Positions 1 through 9,798 of a stretch of 64,000 nt of DNA are shown piece after piece. Position numbers and translations under genes: made by a program. Under the pieces are notes generated by a model that was not told the DNA's origin, searched no databases, and was given only the letters and a program-made list of their open reading frames with translations. How positions within the stretch are numbered: position 1 is the stretch's first letter; each line of letters starts with the position of its first letter. The stretch is taken from positions 19,392-83,391 of the forward strand of contig NZ_PPRS01000013.1 of NCBI RefSeq assembly GCF_002902755.1, given 5' to 3'. The stretch comes from Mammaliicoccus lentus. Lineage in GTDB: Bacteria > Bacillota > Bacilli > Staphylococcales > Staphylococcaceae.

Positions 1-16
1 ACATTTATCCCTTCCG

Positions 17-41
17 AATTCTTATTATTATGATAAGAATT
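17..41. other. Small inverted repeat at the left edge
   Basis: A 9-bp perfect inverted repeat, AATTCTTAT and ATAAGAATT, is separated by 7 nt. It lies 220 bp upstream of the acetate-uptake genes. It could be an operator or the foot of a weak terminator for a gene outside the window; no T-run follows on the plus strand. Function unknown. Confidence 0.3.
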
Positions 42-161
42 ATATTGATGTTTACCTTTAACGTCAATACTTATAATCAAACTTTTCTAAATATTCATAT
101 ATCTATATTGTATTTTTTCTCTTAAATACTTTATTCACATTTTCTTGATGAATTTTTATTA

Positions 162-213
162 ATGTAAGCGTTATCAATAAAATATTGACAACTTTGTGAA
201 CAATCAATAAAAT
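162..213 (+). promoter_or_regulatory. Promoter and CcpA cre site of the DUF485-actP operon
   Basis: A cre site (ATGTAAGCGTTATCAA, 162-177) matches the WTGNAARCGNWWNCAW consensus at every position. Seven bases later comes a good sigma-A promoter, TTGACA (185-190), 17-nt spacer, TAAAAT (208-213). A cre just upstream of the -35 box suggests CcpA control, as expected for acetate re-uptake, but its position does not decide between activation and repression. Confidence 0.85.
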
Positions 214-261
214 GAAACTTAAGATGTATTTTTACATCCAAAAAACAAGGGGGTTATAAGT

Positions 262-573
262 ATGGCTGAGCATGATTTCAAGCGTTTAGCAGCAGATCCA
301 AAGTTTAAAGAACTTGTGAAAAAAAGAAATAACTTTATATTTCCTATATCTATATTCTTTATTTTTGCTACACTGCTATTTCCAGTATTGACTGGATATA
401 CAAATATCTTGAATAATATTGCATTTTGGAATATCTCTTGGGCATGGATTTACGCATTATTATTATTCATTATGGTATGGACTCTTGTCACTTTATATAT
501 GCGTAAAGCTAAATCTTTTGATAAAGATGCTGAAGCATTATTAATGGCGCATAGAGAGGGGCAAAACAAATGA
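262..573 (+). CDS. DUF485 family membrane protein, partner of ActP
   Basis: This 103-residue protein has two hydrophobic segments (about residues 25-45 and 58-80) flanked by charged ends, as in the DUF485 (YjcH/YwcB) family. Members are almost always encoded directly before an acetate/solute:sodium symporter and are thought to assist it; the exact role is not established. The ATG follows a strong AAGGGGG site at 246-252. The stop overlaps the next start in an ATGA junction, which indicates translational coupling to the symporter. A CcpA site and sigma-A promoter lie just upstream. Confidence 0.88.
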   Translation: MAEHDFKRLAADPKFKELVKKRNNFIFPISIFFIFATLLFPVLTGYTNILNNIAFWNISWAWIYALLLFIMVWTLVTLYMRKAKSFDKDAEALLMAHREGQNK

Positions 574-2117
574 ATGTAATTGTCGTCGTTATGTTTATAC
601 TATTTGTTAGTATTACATTGTTTATTACATATTTTGCATCTAAAAGAACGCAATCAGCAAATGACTTTTATACTGCTGGAGGCGGGTTAACAGGTTGGCA
701 AAATGGGTTAGCAATTGCTGGTGATTACTTATCAGCTGCATCATTTTTAGGTATAGCGGGTGCCATCGCATTATGGGGATTTGATGGTTTCTTCTATAGT
801 ATCGGTTATTTAACCGCGTATCTCATTGTGTTATACATTGTTGCAGAGCCTTTAAGAAACTTAGGTAAATATACTTTAGCAGATATGATTGCTGCACGAT
901 TTGAGCTAAAAAAAGTTAGAGCAATGGCAGCAGTATCTTCCATTACTATTGTTATTTTCTATATGTTAGCTCAATTAGTTGGAGCTGGTGCACTTATTCA
1001 ATTGCTATTCGGTATACCTTATACACTTGCTGTTATTTTGGTCGGTATCATGATGACAATTTATGTATTGTTTGGTGGTATGACTGCAACAAGTTGGGTT
1101 CAAATGGTTAAAGCTGTATTACTTATGATTGGTACTATTATTATTTCATTTTTAGTGCTATTACATTTTAATTTCAATCTTTCTACTATGTTTGGTGAAA
1201 TGCACAATATTAAATCACCTGCTTTTAAAAGTGAATTTATCAACCCTGGCTCACAAGGTAAACCGCCTTTAGATAATATCTCACTAATTATTGCTTTACT
1301 ATTTGGTACAGCAGGTTTACCTCACATACTGATGCGATTCTTTACAGTTAAAGATGCCAAAACAGCAAGATCTTCTGTAATGTGGGCAACATGGATTATT
1401 GGTATATTTTATATTTTAACGATATTACTAGGATTTGGTGCGGCTGCATTATTAACACGTGAAGAAATCATAAACGCTAACCCTGCTGGTAATATGGCAG
1501 CCCCATTATTAGCTGCAAAGTTAGGCGGAGACTTCTTAATGTCATTTGTTTCAGCCGTAGCATTTGCTACGATATTAGCAGTAGTAGCTGGATTAGTATT
1601 GACTGGAGCATCTGCTTTCGCGCATGATATTTACGGGCAAGTTATAAAAAAAGGGAAAATTAGTGAGCGTGAGCAAATGAAAGCAGCAAAATTAGCATCA
1701 TTAGCGGTTTCAGTTGTATCTATTATACTAGCCTTATTTGCACAGAATTTAAATGTAGCGTTCTTAGTATCATTAGCATTCTGTGTCGCAGCAAGCGCAA
1801 ATTTACCTGTTATTATATTCACAATATTTTGGAAGAGATTTAATACTCATGGTGCAATTACTGGTATAGCTGTTGGCTTAATTGTGTCACTTGTACTCGT
1901 AATATTAAGTCCAAATGTCATGAACCCAGAAGGAACAGCATTTATTACAATGTCACCAATATTCCCATTATCAAACCCTGCAATCATATCAGTTCCAGCA
2001 GGATTTATTGGTGCATTTTTAGGGACTTTCTTAGGCAAATCAGAATCTCATGATAAATTCCAAGAAGTGCAAGTTAAATCAGCGACAGGCATTTCAACTT
2101 CAGATATTTCACATTAA
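570..2117 (+). CDS. actP: Cation/acetate symporter, solute:sodium symporter family
   Basis: A 515-residue polytopic membrane protein of the SSS family with about 13 transmembrane segments. The early FYTAGGGLTGWQNGLAIAGDYLSAASF stretch (split here: FYTAGGGLTGWQNG, then LAIAGDYLSAASF) is typical of ActP/YwcA acetate permeases. Length fits the family (about 510-550). It overlaps the DUF485 gene by 4 nt, the usual pairing for acetate permeases. Likely role is Na+-coupled uptake of acetate and related short carboxylates when preferred sugars are exhausted, consistent with the cre site upstream. Substrate is inferred from family and partner gene; other short monocarboxylates are possible. Confidence 0.85.
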   Translation: MNVIVVVMFILFVSITLFITYFASKRTQSANDFYTAGGGLTGWQNGLAIAGDYLSAASFLGIAGAIALWGFDGFFYSIGYLTAYLIVLYIVAEPLRNLGKYTLADMIAARFELKKVRAMAAVSSITIVIFYMLAQLVGAGALIQLLFGIPYTLAVILVGIMMTIYVLFGGMTATSWVQMVKAVLLMIGTIIISFLVLLHFNFNLSTMFGEMHNIKSPAFKSEFINPGSQGKPPLDNISLIIALLFGTAGLPHILMRFFTVKDAKTARSSVMWATWIIGIFYILTILLGFGAAALLTREEIINANPAGNMAAPLLAAKLGGDFLMSFVSAVAFATILAVVAGLVLTGASAFAHDIYGQVIKKGKISEREQMKAAKLASLAVSVVSIILALFAQNLNVAFLVSLAFCVAASANLPVIIFTIFWKRFNTHGAITGIAVGLIVSLVLVILSPNVMNPEGTAFITMSPIFPLSNPAIISVPAGFIGAFLGTFLGKSESHDKFQEVQVKSATGISTSDISH

Positions 2118-2139
2118 AAATCAGTTCAGTTATGTTAAA

Positions 2140-2302
2140 AGAGTCTGGGACATAAATAATTGTCCCAGACTCTCTTTTTGTATTGGCAGTAGCTGACTGG
2201 TATGAGAATGCGCTTATAACAAGTTTTTTTCTTACCTAGTCATCCTTGCCGAGGTGGGACTACGAAATCTTTTTAATAAAATGAGATTTCTGTCCCACTC
2301 CC
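2140..2302 (+). repeat. Dispersed three-hairpin intergenic element, copy A (includes terminator of actP)
   Basis: First of three ~165-bp copies (others at 14304 and 49567). It has three consecutive hairpins. The first is a perfect 13-bp stem (2140-2152 with 2161-2173) followed by T residues, able to end actP transcription. A central hairpin begins at GCAGTAGCTGACT. The third starts at GTGGGACTACGAAATC and closes with GATTTCTGTCCCAC. This copy differs from the others in the central stem yet keeps pairing (see findings). Confidence 0.8.
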
Positions 2303-2333
2303 TTTCTTAATTTTTAATTAGCCTATTCATAAA

Positions 2334-3470
2334 TTATTTTAATTTCGCTTTTTGTAAAAATTTAACTTTTTTACTTAATGATTTTGAAGACATAGATTTC
2401 AGCATTTTATTTCTCATTTTTATTTTCATCGTATTGGATGCCTGTCCAGCTTTTCCAATTTTCCTAGATTTTTTAATTACTTTTCTAGTGTGCTTAACTC
2501 TTAGTTTATTGTATCTTTTTAATGCTGCATCAACGTCTTTTTCTTTTAATAAGTTGGTTAAAGTAACAGCATCTTCAATAGCTTGTCCTGCTCCTTGTCC
2601 CATATTTGGCGTCGTTGCATGAGCTGCATCACCTAATAATACTACTCTTCCTGAAATGAATGATTTTAATGGTGTAAGGTCATACATATCATGGTGCAAA
2701 ATACCAAGTTCTTCTTGAGCGTCTAATACATTACGTACTTTATCAGGATATTGATTAAAATATGCTTGAAGATGAGGCTTTTCGAATGATTTAAACTGTA
2801 AATCGTTCTCTTTGGCATTCATTGTACAGAACCAATATAATTCGTCATCCTTTAAAGGTACAATTCCAAATCTACCTTTATGTCCCCAATATTCTAATGC
2901 AGTAGTTCGATCAATATTCAAGTTTTCATTTACAACGCCTCTGAAACAAGTATACCCTGCGTATTTAGGTTCAGATTTTGGTTGAATTTGTTTCCTAATA
3001 TTTGAATTCAAGCCATCTGCTGCGATAACTAAATCAGCTTCTGCTTCTTGCCCATTTTCAAAATATAACCTTATATTATCTGGAGTTTGTTTAAATTCTT
3101 TTAATTTATAATCTAAATTTATACGTTCTGGAGGTACATGTGTTTTTAATATTTCATGCAAAACACTTCTATGAATTGTTATATTTTGTTCTTCATCTTG
3201 GTTCATTTTTAAAGTGTTTAAAAATGAATCTAAATTAGTTCGAATTTCGATTTTGTTAAGGGCTTGTCCTTCTTGTTCAATTGCATATGTCATTTTGTAA
3301 GGCTTTAATGCTTTTAGTACATTGCTTCCAATGCCTATCCCAGCACCTACTTGATTCAAGTCATTTCTTTTTTCATAAACTTGTACATCATGCCCCGTTT
3401 GATAAAGTAAACCAGCAGCAGTTAAGCCACCTATTCCCCCACCAATTACTGCTATTTTCATTTTGTTCAC
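2334..3470 (-). CDS. FAD-dependent aromatic-type monooxygenase
   Basis: A 378-residue flavoprotein of the group A (PHBH-fold) hydroxylases. The dinucleotide-binding GGGIGG motif sits at the N-terminus, the family DG motif appears as AADGLNSNIRK near residue 150, and the FAD ribityl GD motif is VVLLGDAAHATTPNMGQGAG near residue 275. These are shared by salicylate and 3-hydroxybenzoate hydroxylases; the substrate cannot be told. The last 30 residues are lysine-rich and poorly conserved in the family. Start may be the GTG at 3470 or the ATG at 3461; ribosome-site spacing slightly favours the latter. Monocistronic, convergent with actP. Confidence 0.8.
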   Translation of the reverse strand: MNKMKIAVIGGGIGGLTAAGLLYQTGHDVQVYEKRNDLNQVGAGIGIGSNVLKALKPYKMTYAIEQEGQALNKIEIRTNLDSFLNTLKMNQDEEQNITIHRSVLHEILKTHVPPERINLDYKLKEFKQTPDNIRLYFENGQEAEADLVIAADGLNSNIRKQIQPKSEPKYAGYTCFRGVVNENLNIDRTTALEYWGHKGRFGIVPLKDDELYWFCTMNAKENDLQFKSFEKPHLQAYFNQYPDKVRNVLDAQEELGILHHDMYDLTPLKSFISGRVVLLGDAAHATTPNMGQGAGQAIEDAVTLTNLLKEKDVDAALKRYNKLRVKHTRKVIKKSRKIGKAGQASNTMKIKMRNKMLKSMSSKSLSKKVKFLQKAKLK

Positions 3471-3570
3471 TACTTTCTTTAAAATAAAAATCTTTACTTC
3501 TCAATTATAATTAATATAACTATATTTTAACATGAAGTCATTACGATAAATAACCCCAGTTCAATTAATA

Positions 3571-3607
3571 AACCCCAAAAGTTAAATTATTAGTAACTTT
3601 CGGGGTT
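3571..3607 (-). terminator. Hairpin terminator of the glucosaminidase gene
   Basis: AACCCCAAAAGTTA (3571-3584) pairs with TAACTTTCGGGGTT (3594-3607) with one mismatch. It lies between the glucosaminidase stop and the upstream region of the monooxygenase, both on the minus strand. A-rich sequence on the plus strand provides the T-run of the transcript. Confidence 0.7.
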
Positions 3608-3640
3608 CTTATTATCAATATTAAGAACTAGAGTTATCTA

Positions 3641-4426
3641 TTATTTATAATAATCTTTATATATTTCAGCTTTCTTTAAATCATGTTTATCATAATAACT
3701 TTCCATAATCTTACCAATACTTGTCGCCCAGTTCACATCAGTCGCATATAAATGCTGTCCTGGATTGTAAGGATTCCACCTCATTTTGTATAAAGTATCT
3801 TGTCCATTATCTAGATAATCTTTCCTTACAAATCTTGCGCCACCATCTATTGCTTTTTCAGGTGAAGTCCACCCCTTCTTACGCGCATAACTGCTTCCTG
3901 TTTCAACTGCGTCTTGATCAAAAGCACCAATGCCATAAAAGTTATAAAAAGTTTTTCCATTGGACATTTTAACACCGCTAGCCAACTCAGAATTGCCGTT
4001 TCCAGTTTCTATGAAAGCATGACTTAATAAATAAATAATATTAATATTATACTTATCTTGTGCGTTTAAAAATGCTTTTTCTTTACCTTTCAAAACACCT
4101 TTATCTTTTAAAATATCTTTAACTTGTTTTTCAGATATATCAACTTTTTCAGATATATCCATGAATTGTAAATCTGTTTTACTCTTATCAATATCCATAT
4201 ACTTATCGATATCTTTCTTATCTGCATACACAAATTTATTATCTTTTTGTGTCACAGCTGGTGAATCACTCTTTGTCTGAATTTCCAAAGCTTCTTCATA
4301 AGTATGTGTTTGATGATTCTTGAAAAAAGGAGACTCGAAAATAATTAATAAAATAATAAATACAAATATAATAATGAGTCCTAATATTAGGGTGAATCTA
4401 TCTTTCAAAAAGTTAATGATTCTCAC
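3641..4426 (-). CDS. Membrane-anchored peptidoglycan glucosaminidase (SagA/SagB-like)
   Basis: A 261-residue cell-wall hydrolase. Residues 10-31 form one strongly hydrophobic signal-anchor segment; a polar spacer follows and the glucosaminidase (GH73) domain fills about residues 115-255. The catalytic glutamate is probably E140 in HAFIETGNGNSELA; YNFYGIGA is the typical following motif. The family cleaves between GlcNAc and MurNAc; S. aureus SagB, of similar architecture, trims nascent glycan strands. Start is uncertain: the frame opens with a GTG at 4426 lying only one base from AAAAGG, too close for normal use, and no ATG is nearby. Its terminator is at 3571-3607. Confidence 0.85.
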   Translation of the reverse strand: MRIINFLKDRFTLILGLIIIFVFIILLIIFESPFFKNHQTHTYEEALEIQTKSDSPAVTQKDNKFVYADKKDIDKYMDIDKSKTDLQFMDISEKVDISEKQVKDILKDKGVLKGKEKAFLNAQDKYNINIIYLLSHAFIETGNGNSELASGVKMSNGKTFYNFYGIGAFDQDAVETGSSYARKKGWTSPEKAIDGGARFVRKDYLDNGQDTLYKMRWNPYNPGQHLYATDVNWATSIGKIMESYYDKHDLKKAEIYKDYYK

Positions 4427-4528
4427 ACCTTTTCTTTTAATATAACCATATTACGTTATAAACTTATCTTAAAATATAACAAATATCAATAAAACCGTTT
4501 ATTTTATATTTTTAAATAATATAAAAAT

Positions 4529-4562
4529 AGAGCCCAGAACAATTATTTATGTCCCGGACTCT
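4529..4562 (-). terminator. Terminator after the formate dehydrogenase operon
   Basis: Imperfect 13-bp stem (AGAGCCCAGAACA with TGTCCCGGACTCT, ten pairs). Sequence resembles the first hairpin of the dispersed three-hairpin element, so it may be a lone derivative of it. Confidence 0.65.
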
Positions 4563-4573
4563 CCTTCATTTCA

Positions 4574-5044
4574 TTATTCTTCTCTGCTCATACCTTTTAA
4601 GAAATTCAACAGCATTGTTATACTGCTATTTATTTCTGGGTCTTTTAATGCGCCTAATAAATCTTTAACTGAAGTTTTATTATTCGAATTGGCTCTATTT
4701 GCTACTCTCATTCCGTTATTTATCTTTTTCACAAATACAGAAGCTTCTTCTAAATCTAAATCTCCAAACATAAACAATACGTTGCCTATATTATCTAATA
4801 TACCTTCATACTGTTCTTTATTTAATTCTGTTACAATGTTCCCCGTTATAACTTTTCTTTGAACGATAGCTGCATGTACAGCATCTAATGCTTCTGCTTT
4901 TTCTAAAGCATCGAGTATATCTATTCCTTTTTCAATAGCAATTTTTTTATCGCTCAATCTTTCTTGCAGGATTTCCATATCCTTTTCAATTTTGTATTCT
5001 TTCGGCTCTTCCATTCGTTTAATGACTCTAATTCTCTCACCCAT
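4574..5044 (-). CDS. DUF1641 protein linked to formate dehydrogenase
   Basis: A 156-residue soluble, mostly helical protein with the DUF1641 signature in its C-terminal part (LLGALKDPEINSSITMLLNFLKG). In Firmicutes such genes commonly follow a formate dehydrogenase-like molybdoenzyme, as here. The start overlaps the upstream fdh stop by one base (TAATG), so the two are translationally coupled. A role in assembly or electron transfer of the enzyme is inferred from context only; no cofactor-binding motif is visible. Confidence 0.8.
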   Translation of the reverse strand: MGERIRVIKRMEEPKEYKIEKDMEILQERLSDKKIAIEKGIDILDALEKAEALDAVHAAIVQRKVITGNIVTELNKEQYEGILDNIGNVLFMFGDLDLEEASVFVKKINNGMRVANRANSNNKTSVKDLLGALKDPEINSSITMLLNFLKGMSREE

Positions 5045-7983
5045 TATAATTCGCCACCTTTATTTGGGAATGTATAATCTGGTCTTTCCCATTTATCTTG
5101 AACTCTAACACTGATTTGTGGATTTCTCGTACCAAATCTATAATTGTGTTTTGGTATTGGCGCACGACCATTTTTTGTAATGACTTCAAGCTTTGCATAG
5201 TTATCTTTATATGCTGGTGTATTCGTATCCTTATCAACGTCACTATCTGTAACAAAGTTTGGTGCACCTTCGTTTTGGTCGTTCAATGGAATGTAAATAT
5301 GATTACCTGACACTCTATCTGTAACTTGTACATTCAATTCTGTTGTACCAGCTTTAGATGTGACTTTCACTCGTGCACCGCTTTCTATACCATGTTCTTC
5401 TGCCAATTCTTTTGAAATTTCACAGAAATTCTTTGGTAATTTATAAGCTAAACCAGGTACTTGATATGTCATATTACCTTCATGGAAATGTTCTAATACT
5501 CGCCCATTATTAACATGAAGTGACATTTCTTCAGTCTTTTTAGATTCTACATTGAATTCTAATGGGTACAATCTCGCCCTACCATCAGGGAAATGGAATT
5601 GCTCAGTATATAGTAATGGTGTATCAGAACCATCTTCATTCATCGGCCATTGTAAACTATTATAACCTTCTAATCTATCGTATGTTGCGCCTCTTACTAA
5701 CGGCATTAAACTTTGTGCTTCAAACCAAATTTCACTAGGATGTTTATAATCCCAGTCTGCTCCTAATGATTGAGCAATCAATTGAATAATTTCCCAATCT
5801 GGTTTGGAATCTCCAAGCGGATCTAATGCTTTATTAATTCTTTGAATACGTCTTTCAGTATTCGTAAATGTCCCATCTTTCTCTAATGATGGTGACGCGG
5901 GTAAAACAACGTCTGCAAATTCTGCTGTTTTTGAGAAGAATAGATCCTGCACAACTAAGAAGTCTATTTTTTCAAAAGCAGATCTAACATAGTTAAGGTT
6001 AGCATCGACTACCCCTGTATCTTCACCTTTTATATATAGTGAACGTAATTCACCTTCATGTATACTATCTATCATTTCATGATTGTCTAATCCAACTTCA
6101 CTATCTAACTCTACATTCCACGCTTTTTCAAATGGTTGACGTATTTTTGCATCAGTAACATCTTGATAACCAGGTAATGTATTAGGCATACTGCCCATAT
6201 CACTACATCCTTGAACGTTATTATGTCCTCTTAATGGATAAGCTCCTGTTCCTGGTCTCATATAGTTACCAGTCACTAGTAAAAGGTTAGATATAGCTGT
6301 ACTTGTGTCACTACCTACGCGATGTTGTGTTACACCCATAGCCCAACAAATTGAAACGGCTTCTGTTTGAACAATTTCTTTAGCAAGCGCTTTTAAATCA
6401 TCTTTACTAATACCTGTTCTTTCTTCAGCATATTCGAGCGTAAATGGTGCCAAACTCTCATAGTATTCATCAAAATCATTAACATATTCAGAAATAAAGG
6501 CTTCATTATGCCAATTTTGATCGATAATATATTTGGACAATGCTGATAACCATACTAAATCTGTCCCTGGTGTAGGTTGATAAAACTTATCTGCACGGTC
6601 AGCCATCTCGTGTTTTCTAATATCAAACACATATAATTTTTGTCCTAGTAATTTATGCGCTCTCTTAATGCGACTTGCGATAACTGGGTGCGCTTCAGCA
6701 GTATTCGTTCCAATAGTAATAACCATATTTGCTTTCTCTAAGTCTTCAATTGAACCTGAGTCTCCACCATAACCAACTGTTCTAAATAAACCTTGAGTTG
6801 CTGGAGATTGGCAATAACGGGAACAGTTATCTACATTATTAGTACCAATTACTTGTCTAGATAGCTTTTGCATTAAATAAGATTCTTCATTTGTACATTT
6901 AGATGAAGAAATAAATCCTAATGCATCTTTACCGTATTCGTTTTTGATTTCAGAGAATTTCTTACTAACAAGTTCAATTGCTTCTTCCCATTCTACTTCT
7001 TGGAAATAACCTTCTTTACGTACAAGTGGTTTTAATAAACGGTCTTCTGAATTGACGTAATCCCAAGCAAACTTACCTTTCACACATGTTGAAATGTGAT
7101 TAGCTGGAGAATCTTCATGTGGTAATACTCTTAGAATTTCTCTACCTTTAGTCCATACGTCGAATGAACAACCCACTCCACAATATGTACAAACTGTTTT
7201 TGTCTTTTCGATAGTTTCTTCACGCATTGCCGCTTCAGAATCTGATATAGCAAACAATGGTCCATATCCTGTTTCTGCCTTTTTAGTTAACTCTATCATT
7301 GAACGCAGTAGACCAGGTTTTTGGTCCGTCATATAACCTGCTTGTCCGAGCATGTCATTTTCCATTAATGCGTTACAAGGACACACTGTGACACATTGTC
7401 CACAGTTCACACAACTTGACTCATCTATTGCTTTATCATTATCCCAAATTACTCTTGGCTGTTGACGTTTCCAATCAATCGTTAAAGTTTCGTTTACTTG
7501 AACGTCTTGGCATACTTCTACACATCTACCACACAATATACATTGGTCTGGATCGTATCTATAAAAAGCACCAAAATCTTCTTCATAACCTTTAGATTTA
7601 AATGGTATTGATTGATGTTCCAAACCAAATTCGCCCATAGTATTATGAATTTCACAATCACCATTATTGTAATCACATACTGTACAATATAGTTCGTGGT
7701 GCTCAAGAACTCTATCTAGTGCTTGTTTTTGTGCTGATTTAACATTTTCTTTTTGAGTATTTACAACCATACCGTTTTCAATCATTGTGCTACATGCTCT
7801 TTGAAGTTGTCCATTTACTTCAACAATACATGAATCACACGTTTCGATTGGACCAAGTGATTCGTTATAACAAATTGATGGAACAAAAGACAACTCTTGA
7901 GCTTTTATAAAATCTAAAAGTCTCATACCTTCTTCTACAAGATAATCTGTACCATCAATTGTTAATATTTGATGTTCTTGCAT
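5044..7983 (-). CDS. fdhA: Formate dehydrogenase alpha subunit (molybdopterin, cysteine type)
   Basis: A 979-residue molybdoenzyme with a fused electron-transfer front end. Visible in order: a plant-type [2Fe-2S] domain (C38, C49, C52, C64), a His/Cys [4Fe-4S] segment (HHELYC to C110), two [4Fe-4S] clusters (C148/151/154/158 and C191/194/197/201), the Mo-domain cluster (C265, C268, C272, C300) and the bis-MGD domains. The Mo ligand is C391 in [10 protein letters not shown], so it is the cysteine, not selenocysteine, form. This layout fits an NAD-linked cytosolic enzyme oxidising formate to CO2, though no NADH-binding subunit is encoded beside it. Coupled to a DUF1641 gene. Confidence 0.88.
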   Translation of the reverse strand: MQEHQILTIDGTDYLVEEGMRLLDFIKAQELSFVPSICYNESLGPIETCDSCIVEVNGQLQRACSTMIENGMVVNTQKENVKSAQKQALDRVLEHHELYCTVCDYNNGDCEIHNTMGEFGLEHQSIPFKSKGYEEDFGAFYRYDPDQCILCGRCVEVCQDVQVNETLTIDWKRQQPRVIWDNDKAIDESSCVNCGQCVTVCPCNALMENDMLGQAGYMTDQKPGLLRSMIELTKKAETGYGPLFAISDSEAAMREETIEKTKTVCTYCGVGCSFDVWTKGREILRVLPHEDSPANHISTCVKGKFAWDYVNSEDRLLKPLVRKEGYFQEVEWEEAIELVSKKFSEIKNEYGKDALGFISSSKCTNEESYLMQKLSRQVIGTNNVDNCSRYCQSPATQGLFRTVGYGGDSGSIEDLEKANMVITIGTNTAEAHPVIASRIKRAHKLLGQKLYVFDIRKHEMADRADKFYQPTPGTDLVWLSALSKYIIDQNWHNEAFISEYVNDFDEYYESLAPFTLEYAEERTGISKDDLKALAKEIVQTEAVSICWAMGVTQHRVGSDTSTAISNLLLVTGNYMRPGTGAYPLRGHNNVQGCSDMGSMPNTLPGYQDVTDAKIRQPFEKAWNVELDSEVGLDNHEMIDSIHEGELRSLYIKGEDTGVVDANLNYVRSAFEKIDFLVVQDLFFSKTAEFADVVLPASPSLEKDGTFTNTERRIQRINKALDPLGDSKPDWEIIQLIAQSLGADWDYKHPSEIWFEAQSLMPLVRGATYDRLEGYNSLQWPMNEDGSDTPLLYTEQFHFPDGRARLYPLEFNVESKKTEEMSLHVNNGRVLEHFHEGNMTYQVPGLAYKLPKNFCEISKELAEEHGIESGARVKVTSKAGTTELNVQVTDRVSGNHIYIPLNDQNEGAPNFVTDSDVDKDTNTPAYKDNYAKLEVITKNGRAPIPKHNYRFGTRNPQISVRVQDKWERPDYTFPNKGGEL

Positions 7984-8196
7984 ATCATTGTCCCCCTCTT
8001 ATTCAATTCTGCCCATAAAAGTCATATTACCCAATATTTTTAAATGACTTATTTTAATTATAATTTTACATTTTTACTAATGCAAACATTTGTAGAATTT
8101 AACAATATTAATTATCTGAAATTTCTGAAATCTTATTGCTAAGTATACGGAACTTTGCTAATCTATTGTTATTCTATTTTGAAAGAGGTTTTAGCG

Positions 8197-9636
8197 ATGA
8201 TTACATTTATTTCTTCCATTATCATATTGATTTTAGGTTATGTTTTTTATGGAAAATACATAGAGCGTGTTTTCGAAATCTATCCAGATAAAGAAACACC
8301 TGCTTATAGTAAGCAAGATAACATGGACTTTGTACCAATGCCTGCCTGGAAAGGTTGGATGATACAATTATTAAATATAGCGGGGCTTGGACCTATTTTT
8401 GGAGCAGTTTCAGGTGCATTATATGGTCCAGTCGCATTTATATGGATAGTAGTAGGATGTATTATCGCAGGTGGCGTGCATGATTACTTTTCAGGTATGC
8501 TTAGTTTAAGACATGGTGGCGCACAGTTTCCTAAACTTGTACAACATTATTTAGGTAAGTTTATTAGAGTATTTACAGATATTGTATCTGTCGTGCTTAT
8601 GGTGTTAGTTGCTGCTGCTTTCGTAGCTGGTCCAGCACAACTACTTTCATCAAAAACACCTATTTCATTCTTGGTAGCATTAATTATCATATTTGCGTAC
8701 TTTATTCTTGCTGCTATTCTTCCTATTAATAAAATAATTGGTCGTATTTATCCAATATTTGGTGTTATTTTAATTGTGATGGCTGTTAGCGTAGCAGTTG
8801 CGTTGATATTTAGTGGAAAACCAATTCCAGAAATTACAGTTCAAAACTTACATCCTAGTGGCATCCCAGTATGGCCCCTTCTTATGGTAACAATATCATG
8901 TGGTGCTATTTCTGGTTTCCATTGTACTCAAAGCCCTATTATTTCAAGAACTGTTAAAAATGAATCAGAAGGCAGAAAAGTATTTTATGGTGCCATGATT
9001 TCCGAAGGTATTATTGCTCTTATTTGGGCAGCAGCTGGTATGACTTTCTTTGGTGGTACTAAAGGTTTAGCAAGTCAGTTACAATCAATAGGACCAGCAG
9101 GTGTTGTAGATCAAATCTCAATTCAATTACTAGGACCTGTAGGCGGTGTATTAGCATTACTAGGTGTTATTATTTTACCGATTACTACCGGTGACACTGC
9201 ATTAAGAAGTTCTAGAATGATTATAGAAGATTTTGTTAAAGATAAAGTGAGCATAAATTCTAAAGCTTTAATGATCGCTGCAAGTTTTGCTGTTGGTATT
9301 CCTGCTTTCTTTCTATCTACAATCGATTATTCATTCTTATGGAGATATGTAGGTTTCACAAATCAAATTGTCGCAACTGTCATGTTATGGGTTAGTGTGA
9401 GTTATTTACTTAGATATAATAAAGCACATCTCGTTGCTGGGATTCCAGCATTGTTTATGACAGGAGCTGTCAGCGTATATGTGTTATATGCACCAGAAGG
9501 ATTATCCCTCCCTTATAACACTGCTTTAATTGGTGGCGCTGTAGTATTTATTATTGTTTCAATATTATATGTGAGAGCAATACTTAAACAAACCGAACCA
9601 ATTACATCGCCAACTCAAGATTTATATACATCTTAA
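8197..9636 (+). CDS. CstA-family carbon starvation transporter
   Basis: A polytopic membrane protein of the CstA family (peptide/pyruvate transporters). The frame is open from 8155, but the ATG at 8197 is preceded by AAAGAGG at 8182-8188 with good spacing, giving 479 residues; the extra 14 upstream residues have no ribosome site. Family features include GLGPIFGAVSGALYGPVAFIW split as GLGPIFGAVSGALYG and PVAFIWIVVG near the N-terminus, and ISGFHCTQSPIISRT in the middle. It is the short form (about 480 residues, against about 700 for E. coli CstA). Substrate (peptides or pyruvate) is not determined. Divergent from fdhA. Confidence 0.85.
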   Translation: MITFISSIIILILGYVFYGKYIERVFEIYPDKETPAYSKQDNMDFVPMPAWKGWMIQLLNIAGLGPIFGAVSGALYGPVAFIWIVVGCIIAGGVHDYFSGMLSLRHGGAQFPKLVQHYLGKFIRVFTDIVSVVLMVLVAAAFVAGPAQLLSSKTPISFLVALIIIFAYFILAAILPINKIIGRIYPIFGVILIVMAVSVAVALIFSGKPIPEITVQNLHPSGIPVWPLLMVTISCGAISGFHCTQSPIISRTVKNESEGRKVFYGAMISEGIIALIWAAAGMTFFGGTKGLASQLQSIGPAGVVDQISIQLLGPVGGVLALLGVIILPITTGDTALRSSRMIIEDFVKDKVSINSKALMIAASFAVGIPAFFLSTIDYSFLWRYVGFTNQIVATVMLWVSVSYLLRYNKAHLVAGIPALFMTGAVSVYVLYAPEGLSLPYNTALIGGAVVFIIVSILYVRAILKQTEPITSPTQDLYTS

Positions 9637-9646
9637 TTCGAGATTA

Positions 9647-9719
9647 AATCTATCTATGCATAACTAAACTTATTCTAAGCAAACCTAGCCTGGATAATGT
9701 GTTATGTATAGATTTTTTA
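9647..9719 (+). terminator. Terminator of the cstA-like gene
   Basis: A long imperfect hairpin: AATCTATCTATGCATAA at 9647-9663 pairs with TTATGTATAGATT at 9702-9714, followed by a T-run. Confidence 0.6.
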
Positions 9720-9798
9720 TTTTTAAATCATGACTATCTATAGTTGAAGTATAGCTGTATGATATGATTAAAACAGTTTATAAAAAGGAGCGTATTAT

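Noticed and set aside
5044..7983. Selenocysteine formate dehydrogenase
   Set aside because: The metal ligand position is a normal Cys codon (C391) and there is no in-frame TGA.
8078..8097. cre-like site upstream of the cstA-like gene (ATGCAAACATTTGTAG)
   Set aside because: It lacks the central CG and has two further mismatches to the CcpA consensus.
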